Shown in pieces: positions 40,335-52,300 of a DNA stretch of 64,000 nucleotides. Each line of letters starts with the position of its first letter. Position 1 is the stretch's first letter. The position numbers were made by a program, and so were the translations under genes. The notes below the pieces were generated by a model. That model was not told the origin of the DNA, ran no database searches, and saw only the letters and a list, made by a program, of their open reading frames with translations. This stretch comes from Desmodus rotundus (Eukaryota; Chordata; Mammalia; Chiroptera; Phyllostomidae). The stretch spans positions 10,197,082 to 10,261,081 of the forward strand of contig NC_071397.1 in the NCBI RefSeq assembly GCF_022682495.2. Direction: 5' to 3'.

Positions 40335-43300
40335 GTGGAGGCGGCGCCCGGGCGGCCGAGGCTGCAGGGCGATGCCGAAGGGGGGGCCACTGGGAGGCCT
40401 TGGGAGGGTGGGCAGTGGTAGGAACCGAAAGGGGCTAGGCCTACGGGGTCAAGGAAGCCGGTGGAGACGGGATTTGAGGGGGAGGGATGGGGAAAAGCCC
40501 AAGGAGCGAGGCCGAGGACCTGAGAACCTAATGCAGCTTAAGTGGGCGGGGAAGTGGGTGGGTGAGGTCTGAGGGGGCGGGGCTCCGGGAGAACACTTTT
40601 AATTCTTGGGGCAAAGGGACGCAAGAGAGCTGGAAGCTAGTGGGTTTACAAGACACTGGGCCAAAGAGGGAGGAGGAGCAAGGTAAAAGTTCCGGTATAA
40701 TGGAGACCTGGTGTAGAAGTCAGGAGCAAGCCTGGTGCGGGCGGGTCTGGCTTTTCGAAGAGTTCGGTTTGGAGAAAGGTCAGAAGCCCCAGGTGGTGGT
40801 GCTGTTTGGAAGCGTGTCTAGAGCATCCTCCGTAGAGATGTTGACTTAGAGAAGGAGGCGCTCTAGGAAAGCAGAATAGGAGAGAAGGGATTTAGAGCTG
40901 GGGAAAATTACCTGGCCGCTACCATACAGGACCTGCTTCTTGACTACCCCCAGCGTTGATGGGGGGCTCAACACTTTACAAAGCAGTCCATTAGACGCAG
41001 AAAGTTGGAAATTTCACTTAATCTATCCATGCAAAGTCCCCGAGGCAGGAATGTGCTTAGTGTGTTTGTGGAACCTCATACAGGCTAGTACGGCTAGAGA
41101 GGAGTGAAGGACCGGGGCACTGTAGGATGTGAGGTCAGAGGGCATGGGGCTGAAGACAGTCATGCATTGCCTTGTGGGGCATTGTAAGGACTTGGCCTAC
41201 GGGAAGTCATGTAAAGGTTCTGCAGCACTCTCCCTCCGGGGAGCGGGCCCACGCCTCTATTGCCCCGCAGGCGTGCATCTTCACTTTGCTCTCCTCATCT
41301 CTAAGGGCTACCATGAGGCTTGCAACCAAGGGAGCAGTGGGTGGCAGCAGCTCATCTCGGGCTGACCCCCTGAGCCTGTCTCAAGGCCCCTTTTCTCTGA
41401 CTTCCCAGGGAGCCAAAGCAGCTCCGCCTGGGCGCTTCTGTTGCTTCTCCCATCCTTAGCCCACCCTTGTTTCACTGCCCCCAGCCTGAATAAACATAGT
41501 CTCAAAAAGAAAGGAAGGAAGGGAGGGAGGGAGGGAAGAAAAAGAAGGAAAGAAAAAGAAAGAGTGCAGGGTTGGTTCTGCACAGAAGCATGATCTGGCT
41601 TAGGTTGTAACAGTTGGGTGGGGACTAGACGGAAGGGGGAGTGAGCATGGAAGTGGTGAGACCAGGTGGTGGCTATTGCAGTCTCCAGACAAGAGCAAAT
41701 GGTGGCTTGGCCCAGGGGGGAAGCGGTGGAGGTTGTGAGAGATGGTTGGTCGGATTCTAGACACCAACTAGCAGCTGGGGCTCTGGGAGTCAGTTGAGTG
41801 AGATTACAGAGAGAAAAGAGGGGTGAGACTAGATCCCTGGAAATACTAAAGGCACTGGAGGAGGGAGAAGGAAATACTAAAAGAAGTATTGGAAAAGGGG
41901 AATGGAAATGCATTTGTTGTCTTTTAGTTCATCCCATGGATGATGATCTAAGCAGTTTCTTGGGGTGGGGTGGGCAAAACCCACGGTGCAATGGGCAAAG
42001 AGCGAAAGCGGGAGAGGGTTCCCATAGAGCAAATTGTTCTCAAATTATTGTTCAGAGTTGAGGCAGAGAGGGGAGGGACAGGAAAGGGGCATTTTCTGGA
42101 GGGGCATAGATTTGAGGGCTGTTGCTTTAGAAAGCTGAGACGTTTTTATGTTGAGAATGAGGCAGTGGAGAGTGAAGGGAGGAAAGATGAGCAGAGAGCA
42201 GGCTGGGGACACAGGTCCTGAGTGAATCAGAGAGGAGTGGGAAGTGAGAGAGAAGGGTCTGGGCTGGCTCATGCTCTTGAAGACCTCAAAAGAGGAGAGG
42301 TCCTAAAGCCTGGGCCCGGCTTTCCTGAGAAGTGGGGGACGATGGCCTTGCTGTGGGCTCAGTAGGCAGACTGAGCACAAATTAGGGGTCCCCCAAAGCA
42401 GAGGAACCAGCAACTCAGGAGAATTGAGCTTCGAGAATTCCTCCGGAATCTTACAGGTATCAAGGCAGGCTCTTGGAATTTTGGCATACATGAAACTGTT
42501 ATGACCTTTAAAAAAAAAAAGGATCACATTTTTGCATCATATTTGGGGATGGGTGCACCATTAGGCACTTAGGGCGGTGTTTCTTGGCTCTCGCCCCTTG
42601 GGATAAGGGGGTGCGGCAGGAAGCCCGAGTGAGAGCAGGGGTTGGAAACCAGGGCGATGTGGGTGTTGTTGACAGCCTGAACTGCATGGAGTGGAGCCTC
42701 TTGCCCCCTGCCACAGAGGAGATGGTGGAGCAGACATCTGTGGTGAAGGGCCGCTTCATGGGGGACCCCTCACATGAGTATGAGCACCTCGAGCTGCAGA
42801 AGGTGAACGAGGGTGATAAAGTCTTTGAAGAAGAAGTCGTGGTGAGTGAATACGAGGAGGGGGGTCTGAGGGAAGAGGGCCTGGGCTATCCAAAACCGAG
42901 CCCAATAGAAATTAGGGTGACAGCAACATAACAACACAGCTCCTGAGCAACAGGGTGGGGAGTGGATGGGCAGTGCTCGTGAAGCCTGGCTCTGGGGCAG
43001 GGTCAGGGAAGCGGGGTCTGTGCTGAGCTCTGGGGTAAGGGCATGGGTACAGGCTCTTATATTCTTGTATCAATTTTTGTTTTCCTAGATAATACATTCA
43101 CATGGTTCAAAATTCAAAGGTACAAAAAGGAATAAAGTGTCCCTCCCATCTCTGTCTTCTAGTCATCCAGGTCTTATTCCTGGGGGACAGTAATGGAACC
43201 GTTTAGAGTGTATGCATCCAAATCTTGCTCCTCAGAGAGCAGCCTGGGTCAGAGGCATCACTATGCCCTAGGAGTTCAAAATGCAGAATACCGGCAGGCG

Positions 43301-46300
43301 GGGGTGGGGAGTGGGAGGGAGGAAGGGCACCAGGACCTGCATTTTAGCACATCCCCAAGGGATTCGGAATTCACATTTAAGTAATAGAAGCTCTGTTTCC
43401 AGAGACGTTTTATGCAAATACAAACCCAAGCAAACACCTTACCTTTTACATACTCATTTTATCGTAAGAGCAAAACAAAAAGCAATGGCAGCAAGTTATA
43501 CACACAGTTCTGCACCTTGCAGTTTTTACCTAACATTCGAGAGATCTTTCTACATTAGTGCCTAAAGAGCCTCCCCACTCTTTACCATTGTGCGAATGCA
43601 CCATCATTTAACCACTGTCTTTTTGTTGTTGTTTTTTAAGTATGTTGATTATGCTGTTACGGTTGTCCCAATTGTTTTTCCCTTTGCCCCCTTCCTCCTG
43701 GTACACCCCTTCCCTCCAGCAATCACCCCCCTTATGTCCATGGGTTGTGCGTGTAAGTTCTTTGGCTTCTTCATTTCCTTTTTTCTATTTTTTAAAAGAT
43801 TTTATTTATTTATTTTTAGAGAGGGGAAGGGAGGGAGGAAGAGAGGGAAATATCAGTTTGTGGTTGCCTCTTGTGCACCTCCTACTGGGGACCTGGCCCA
43901 CAACCCAGGCATGTGCCCCGACCAGGAATTGAACCAGTGACCCTGTGGTTCACAGGCTGGCATTCAATCCACTGAGCCACACTGGCCAGGGCTCCATTTC
44001 CGACAGTATTCTCAACATCCCCCTGTCTATTTTGTTCCTGCAGTTATGCTACTTGATCCCTGCACTCTCTCTCCCCCTTTCCTCTCCCAGCTGATAACCC
44101 TCCAAATGATCTCCTTATCTATGATCTGTTCCTGTCCTGGTTGTTTGCTTAGTTTGTTTTGTTTTTATTTTTTAGATTCAGTTGACATTTATGAGTTTGT
44201 TGTCATTTTGCCGTTCATATTTTTGACCTTCTTTTTCTTAGATAAGTCCCTTTAACATTTCATATAATAAGGGCTTGGGGATGATGAACTCCTTTAACTT
44301 GACCTTATCTGGGGAGCACATTACCTGTCCTTCCATTCTAAATGATAGCTTTGCTGGACGAGTAATCCTGGTTGCAGGTCCTTGCTTTTCATGACTTTGA
44401 ATACTTCTTTCCAGCCCCTTCTTGTCTGAGAAGTTTCTTTTGAGGAATCAGATAACCCGCGTGTCTCTTCCATGGACATGGAGGTTTCCGAGGTTTGGCT
44501 CTGACAAACAGTGCCACAGTGAGTGACCTTGTACAGACACCATGTCCAGGGTGTGCAGTCTATCCGAAAGATCAATTCCTAGAATGGAAGTCTAGGTCAA
44601 AAAGGAGCCCAAGTTCTGAACCCAAAAGTCTGGGTCCAAGTCTGTGATGCCTCAACACCCATGCCCTCCCACCAGACAATCCTAACTTCCCTTCAGTTTT
44701 ATTTTCTGTAAAGTTGGGGTAATTACATTTACTCCTCAGGCTTGTGCACAGTCAATGAGGTGACATATTTAAAACCCTTGGCCCAGACACGTACTAAATA
44801 TTAATTTCCATCTCCCCCTTTGTAAATAATTCCGGCTGATAGCCCATGGGAAATAGGTGGCTGAGTGACTTGGGGGTCCCTGGTGGCACGTTTTCCTGTG
44901 TCAAGTGCTGCTTTTTCCCAAAATATCTATGAAGTCCTATTGAGGGTTGCCCTTGATATTGACTGTAACCACATTTCATCTGCACAAAAATGTTATAATA
45001 TGGGGTGATGCTCAGGAAATAATGTTAAGTCAAAGAGTAGAATATGAAACTATATGCCCTGCTGGTGTGGCTCAGTGGGTTGAGTGACGGCTTTCGAACC
45101 AAAAGGTCACCAGTTCGATTCCCAGCCAGGGCACATTCTGGGTTGCGGGCCAGGTCCGCAGTTGGGGGTGTGAGTGATGCATCTCTATCCCACTGATGTT
45201 TCTCTCCCTCTCTTTCTCCTTCCCTTCTCCTAAAAATGAATAAATAAGATCTTTAAAAAAACGATATAAACCATGACTCTATTTGTGCTTTAAATATATG
45301 CATTAAAAAAAGGATAGAAGGAAGTATACCAAAACGTTATCAGTGATAATCTTTAGGAGGTGGGATTATGAATGGTTTTAATTCTCTGAGGTGTGTTATA
45401 CAATATTTCTGATCACCCAAAGAGTTTACAGTGAGCATGATTGCTTTTATATTTTCAAAAGGCAAAATAAGCAACATTTAAATCTGATGATAGGACGGTA
45501 TGTTTCTGGAAGGGTCCATAAAAAAAAATTATCTGTGGTCGCCCCCGGTGAGGGCAATTGAGGGGCAAAGGATGGGGTGAGAGAGACTGCGTTTTTGGTT
45601 TTTTTTTTTTGTAGTTTTAAATATTATACCACCAGTATGTATTACCAATTTAAAAAAAGAAAAAATCTTGATAGGAAGAAAGGGAGGGCTGGCCAGTGTG
45701 ATTTTCCACGGACCTGGTACCCACACTCTGGTTACACAGGTCAGATGGTTGTGCAGAGGGCCCTGCACCAGAGGGGGGGGTGGGCACAGCACCCCAGCAG
45801 GAAGGCTTGTCTTCTGTCTCCTCAGGTCCGGATCAAGGAAGAGACCCGCTTGGTGTCCATCATTGACCAGATCGACAAGGCTGTGGCTATTATCCCCCGA
45901 GGTGCCCTCTTTAAGACCCCCTTTGGACCCATCCATGTCAATCGGACCTTTGAAGGTACGTTTTCTGGGGCCTCTCTCATGGGCAGGAGGGCATCTCCTC
46001 CCAAACATAGTCAGACACACATCTGGGAGTCGGGGCCAACCTGCCTACTTCCTCAGCAAAGAAGTAGCCGTAACCACATCAGCTGGGGGGATGTGTGCCA
46101 TGACCTGGCATCGGTGTTTGGCACGGGTTACCCAGTCCCTGGACCCTGACTTTTCTGCCTGAGGGTGGCAGAGCATTTGGCCACCTGGGTCTCAGGGCTT
46201 TGTGTCTGGCCTCCCTGCCTTTTCCCACTTTCCTGCTCCTTGGTCTTTCTTCACTGCAGGATCTAGGCCAAATTTGGGCTGAAGGAACACTATTCCCTTT

Positions 46301-49300
46301 CCTCCCTTTGGTTCTCTGTCAGTAGACTTAGTCATTTGCCTACCCCTCCATGCAGTCCGCATTGACAGAGGAAGTAAAAATAGGAAAAGGCTCCCTTCCT
46401 ACCCGCTACCTTTTTTTAGGACTGTCCATGTCTGAAGCCAAGAAGCTCAGTTCCTACTTCCACTTCAGGGAGCCTACGGAGCTGAAGAATAAGACCTTGC
46501 TTGAGAAGGCTGACCTAGACCCCTCCCTGGACTTCATGGACTCCCTGGAGAATGACATCCCCAAAGGTAATAGCCTATTACTCTGAGGACACTGGATCTG
46601 CCCCCAGGCCAAAGTGAGGGCCATGTACCTACTATTTTCCTCCCTGAGTGGAGCCAAGGGCCTTTTGGGAGATGGTGGTTTAGTGTGAGTCCTTGAGGGT
46701 GGGGCCCCCCAGGGTCCAATCCAAGTTTCAGCTCATAGTAAACAGTCAGTAAACGTTTACAGACAAAAGGAAGGATTGCCTTCCATATGCTTTTGGAGAC
46801 AGGAAGTCTCTCGGTGTCTCTTTTGATTTTCATATTAATCTTGAATAGAGGCATACATCCATCTCTGTTAGTTTGGGGTCAGATCCAGTGCTTGGCACAT
46901 AGCTGGTGCTCAGTAAGTGGGTGCTGACTGACTGAATAGCAAAGCACCTGATAAGGATATGAGTTCTGTATATTTGCTTCCTGCTATGTGTGGGGGATTT
47001 CTAAATCTTAAAACAGCTTCAGAGGCCTTCCTATGCTTCAGGGCCCAGGCACATACCCTTGGGTGGTGGGGTCACAGTGACCGCGTTTTGAGTGCCCCCG
47101 AGCCTCACCGGTAGGGAATATATTCTGAGAAGATGCTCTTGCTTGGATGCTATAACCCAGAACAGGTGCCAGGCTCTGGGCAATGTGGGGTGGACCCAAG
47201 ATACTCAGTTCCCCTGGTCTCTTTCACTCCCCATGTTCGGCGTTTCTGAGAACTGGAGGGACCTGTTGTTGACGATGGCAACGATAACGATAAATGATAA
47301 TCCTGAGAACTCATAAGCCAGTGCACTGCTTATTTTGTGCTGGGCGCTTTACTCAGCCTTTTTCATGACTTACCTCATTTTACTATTCGCCGCCAACCTA
47401 CGAGGTAGATACTGTTATTATCCCCCTTTTATAGATGAAGAAACAGACTCAGAGTTAAACAGGGCCCAGTAAATGTTAGAGCATTTGACTCCAGGGCTCC
47501 GTCAAATAGATGGTGTTTCTTTTCAAGTGGACAATGGGAATGGTGGGACCACTTAGAGGGCACTCTTCCGAGGAGCAAACGAGCCTCCCAGTTGCGATGG
47601 AACTCAGGATGGAGGTGGGATGGCGGTCATGGTTAAGGTGAGGGCTCTGCAGTTAGACAGCCTGGGTTGGAATCCTGAATCTGCCCCTTGCTAGCTGTGC
47701 GATCTTGGGCAAGTCCCTCAACTGTCTTGTGCCTCAATTTCCCTCATTTCTAAAAGGGGAATAATCATATTTTCTACCTCATTGGGTCAGTATGACAATT
47801 AAGAGTTAACACACATACAAAATGCTTCTAATAGTGCCTAACACAATAAGAACTCATATACAATTATTTATTATTTTATTGATATATTTTATTATCGATA
47901 TATATTAGTGATAAATTATTATTGATATACTTTTCATGGCAAAAGGCCTTAGAGGTGGGTTGGGCAGGCCTAGGAAGGCCTAGAGAGCCAAGGGTAGAAG
48001 GCCTATCTAGATGAAGGCAGTAGGAGGTCTGGTGCCTTGTGGACAGGTCTGTGATAATAAGGTTGTGGTGCACGGATGGATGGAGAAGGGCCTAGCCAGG
48101 GGTCTGGATGCCATTTCACGACTAATGCAGTGCCCCAGGGGCCAGGCAGTGGGTCCCAAGTGGATAAGGGCTGCCAGCAAGGAATGGCTATTCTGGCCTC
48201 GGCCACATGGGGGCACTTGAGGCAAACCTCCCTGAGCATGGAGATGGGCTCCTGGACCTGTGGGGCAGATAAAGGTTTATAAGGGGTTGGGGCATTTCTC
48301 ACCCAGGAGACATACTTTCCAGACTCGTTATCTCCTTCAGCTCTGTGTTCCCAGCCACACATCCCTGGGGGTTGATAAAGGAGCCAGGAATGCTGTGATG
48401 GTGGGACCCAGTGTCAGGGGCTGAGGGGTTGGGGGAGAAAAGTACTCTTAATACCTCTAATCTGGGGGCAGCAGCCCCACCTCCTGATTCAGGGTGAGGC
48501 TGGAAAACCCTGCTTGATGTTGACTTCTCAGCCCTCTCACCTGTGGCTAGAAGCTCCCGGGCCAGTGGATGAGGCTCCTTTTCTACACTCTTGGATGATT
48601 GGGGGGCCTATCATCTTGTGTTAGGAGACGCCTAACACAAGAGCATCTCCCACTCTTGGAGCCTCATCCTCTGTGTGGTGGGAGGGGCAAGGAGGGTGCC
48701 AGGGCCTTTGTAGCCAAGGCTAAAGCCAGCTAGATGGGCTGCCGGGTCCAGCAAAGTCTTCCTACGAGAATCCCATTAATCCTGTGTGCCTTGCCACCTG
48801 GGGTAAAGGGAACGCAGGAGGCAGCTGTCTCTCTCTGCAGCAGGGGGTGTAAGATATGGAGCATTGGGGGTCTTTCTAAAGGACTCTGGGGCCACCCTGA
48901 TGTGTCCATTCAGCAAGTGAATTTATAGTACCAGGCCCCTGGGAGGTACAGGATCTGGGAGGTGGGTGAGTAGCCATGGCCTGAGGCCCTAGACGTTCTG
49001 CCATAATGGTGGGCCTCAGGGCCGAAGGACCAACTGGTAGTTTGACATTTCAGTCCACCCCAGCCTGTTGCTTTGTCCTTGGTGCTGGAGCCGTGGGAGT
49101 TGAGGGTTCCTGGCATCTCCTGTGCGTGTCTGGGGCTGGGGGTGGGGTGGGGGTGCATCTGGAGGGGAAGGGATGCTCTTGGCCTGACCTTGGGGAACCT
49201 CACAGCTTCTGGGCCTTCAGCTCCCTTCATCCCAGAGCCGCCACCAGAAAGCCTCCAGAAGTCAGGCCCAGTTTTTTCTTGTGATGGCTTGGTCGGGGCC

Positions 49301-52300
49301 ATGGCGCAGGGATGGAGGTATGGTCAGGGAGAGCGGACACTGATTTAGCTCCCAGACTCCCTTCCTTATCTGCCAGTTAAAAAGCAGAAGGAATGACTGG
49401 GAGAATGCCCTTCCAGGGAGAGAGAAGCCAGAATGGGCTGGGCTGCTAAGCGGGCCAAAATCCCAAGGAAGAGTTAGTTTCCTGGGACACCAGCACCAGC
49501 CGGTGGGGTGAAATTTAGCAGGTGGAAATTGGTGGGGTGGAATTTTCTGCTAAAATTATTGTTTACTTTCCAGGTCTGAGGCAGTTGTTCAGGGGGACTT
49601 CATGTCACCCCTGAGCAGGTATGGCATAGGTTGGCCCTGTCCCTGGGACTCTTGTTCTGGGCCCAGGGAGTAGGTCAGGAGATCAGCAGCTTGTGCCTGG
49701 GCCAGCCTGGGGCCACCTATGCCCTCCTGAGCTGTCCTGCCATGCCTTGGGGTCTGCAGAACTTTGTGGGTGAGGAGTTTGGGGGCAGAGCCATCCTCTT
49801 GGTGCGTGCAGGGAAACAGCTAAAAGTCCTCTGAGCTTAGGCTGCAGCCAGGAGAGGAAGATGGAGCACCAGGTCAGGAGGCCAGATTTCTAGATAGTAT
49901 TCTGCCATTCCATCCTCCTTAACCATGGAGCAGCTATTATGTGCCAAGCACTGGGGATATCTTTGTGAACAAGACAGGCACCGTCCTTGCCTCACAGAGG
50001 TTTGGGAAGATGGAAATGGATGAAGAAGTGGAAATGTAAAATAGAAGTTACTTCACCAATGAAGTCATTGTGTCCTGGGGCAGGCGGAGCAGCCAGGGAA
50101 GCAGAGCAGAAAGGATGGAGGGCAGGGCTCCTCCCCTTGCTCCACTAAGGAACTGTGTGGACCAGCCAGGCCGCTGGGGCTCCAGCACAAGAGTTCTCAG
50201 CAGCAATGCCCAGTTCAGGCAGCAGAGGGCAGTGAGGGACCTGCCTGCTTGGATAGCAGCCTTTAAAAAGTGGTGGTGGTGGTTAGGGGATACAATAGAC
50301 TGGGGGACAGGAGCATTGGAGAGTGGCGGGGTAGGGAGTGCGGGGAACAGGGTACCCTCGATCAGCCTTCTCTTGGGGGCGTATGCAGGTGGCTGTTCCT
50401 TACCCAGTCCCTTGGAAGCCTGGCTGACAGGTGCTTGGCCAGAATGGGCTGGGCTGCTAAGGGGGCCAAAATCCCAAGGAAGAGTTAGTTCCCTGGGACA
50501 CCAGCACCGGCTGGCGGGGTGATATTCAGCAAGTGGAATTTCACACCCCTCAACCTCTGTGGGACTTGACCGTACCTTGGGGCCCAGGTGTGGTGGGAGC
50601 GGCCATTCTAAGGAACCCATGCCATTTTTGTATGTAACGAGTTGTGTAGTGCTGGTCTGAGAGGGTTTAAGCCGCCTGCTTAAGCCGGACAGCCCTGACC
50701 CCCAGCCTCGCCCACTGCTCCCCTTAAACCCAGTCTCAGGGCTTTGCTGCCTTTCCTCCTAGAGAGCAGCAGCACAGTCTAGCCTGATGTCTCCACACTA
50801 GCAAGTGGGGGAAGGACCCCAGGGGCTCTGGACACCCAGGGCTTCCTGCTGACTGCAGTAAGCCCTGTTCCTGGTTACCAGTTTGTCCCACACAACTGCC
50901 TCAAAAACCAGAGCTTGCAGAAGGGAGTGGGTACCAGGGGGCAGGAGGGACTGGGCTGTGAACTGAAATTCCAGGGCCACAGGGGGCTGCTTCTCCTGGA
51001 ACCCTAGAGGCAGAGGCAGAGGCAGCTGGCTGGGCCCGGCCTTTCCAGCAGCTGCAATGAGAAAAGTGGGTGAAGGTGACAGCACAGGCCTGGCTTCCCA
51101 GGTAGACTCTACGTGACTCCTGGCACGTTGAGAGTCTGTGTGTTTCCTGGGCAACCAGCTGAGCCAGGAACAAGGAGAGGAGAGGACAGGAGTGTGACAG
51201 GAATGGGAGGGAGGGAGGGAGGCAGTGTTGTTGGCTGGCTGGCTGGCCCCTCACATGCCGCTTCCACTCTCGGCCAGCACCCTTCTGCTCGCTTGGCACT
51301 GCCGCTCTCTTGCCCTGTGGGGTCAGTGTGTTTCTCTAGCATCCCTATCAGTTTCTCCTTGCTCTCTGGTGGTGGGAGTGGGGGAGAGCCCCTGCTGGTA
51401 AGCCTGGGCCCCTTCACCTGCTACAGGAAAAAGGCGGCCAGCTCCTAAGAGGGCAGGCTGGTGTGAGGGAAGGTCAGGGCCCAGCCCTTGCCCAGGGTGT
51501 GCCAAGATGCCAACAGAGAACTGATGAGTGGTCTAGGTTGGGGGACTCCAGGAAAGCATTCAGCCTAGGCAGGTTGTGAGCTGCCCTTCATGGTGGGCAG
51601 AGGCAGAGCCTGACCTTTCTCAGCGCAAGGGGGCTGCCCCCAGATGATGCTCTGGGGACTGGGGGACACTAGATGTACCCTCCTGGGGTCTGTGCTTCTG
51701 GCCAAAGGCTGAACGCAGTGTACTGTGAATACTTTTTTCTGTCATACCCACTACTATTATCCCTGGGTGTTTTTTGGAATGAGGAAAGCAACAGGCTAGG
51801 GCCTGAGGCCTCTGAGGGCAGGAGGAGGACTTCAGGGGCACAGAGAAAACTGTAGGAGCCAGGGGGAATACTCTTCTTTGACCGGGAGAGCAGCCCCTGT
51901 CAGAGTTCTGGTAACCCAGGGACACTCTTCTCGGGGCTGCTAGGGGAGTGGAGTCAAGCTCACGCCATAGCTCACACGTCATCTCACGCACGGGCGGTGA
52001 CACTGGGTGCAGGCCAGTGCACAGTGCTGTTGTGGCCCCCAGCCAGCCTCCCTCTGAGCAGGCAGGGCCAGCTGACCTACATGCACCAGAAAGCGCTGGC
52101 TTTGATTTGGGCAGGTGACAGTACCCTCAGCAGGGCCGAGCTGCTGTCAGGGTCAGGGGTTCCTGGTGGCCAGGTCTCTGGGAGGCAGGGTGGCCCCTGC
52201 TGGGTGGAGACCGAGCGGTGAGGCTGCTGGTTGTGGAGTGAACAGGGTGGGCCGTGGTTGGAGGAGGCCTGTGGGAAGCTGGGGTGGCGGGAGCCAAGCA

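Larger units (their letters stand above)
40010..40420 (+). promoter_or_regulatory. RSPH9: CpG-rich promoter of RSPH9
   Basis: GC-rich and CpG-rich sequence surrounds the start codon and first exon. It contains a palindromic X-box-like element and a further half-site (see the separate entry). No TATA box is seen. Confidence 0.7.

Noticed and set aside
40335..40572. Extension of RSPH9 exon 1 reading frame
   Set aside because: It is intron read-through after CAG|gtggag, and the next exon joins in frame at 42676.
50048..50620. 190-codon minus-strand frame in RSPH9 intron 4
   Set aside because: It crosses the duplicated segment, shows no domain, and lies in GC-rich intron where long open frames occur by chance.
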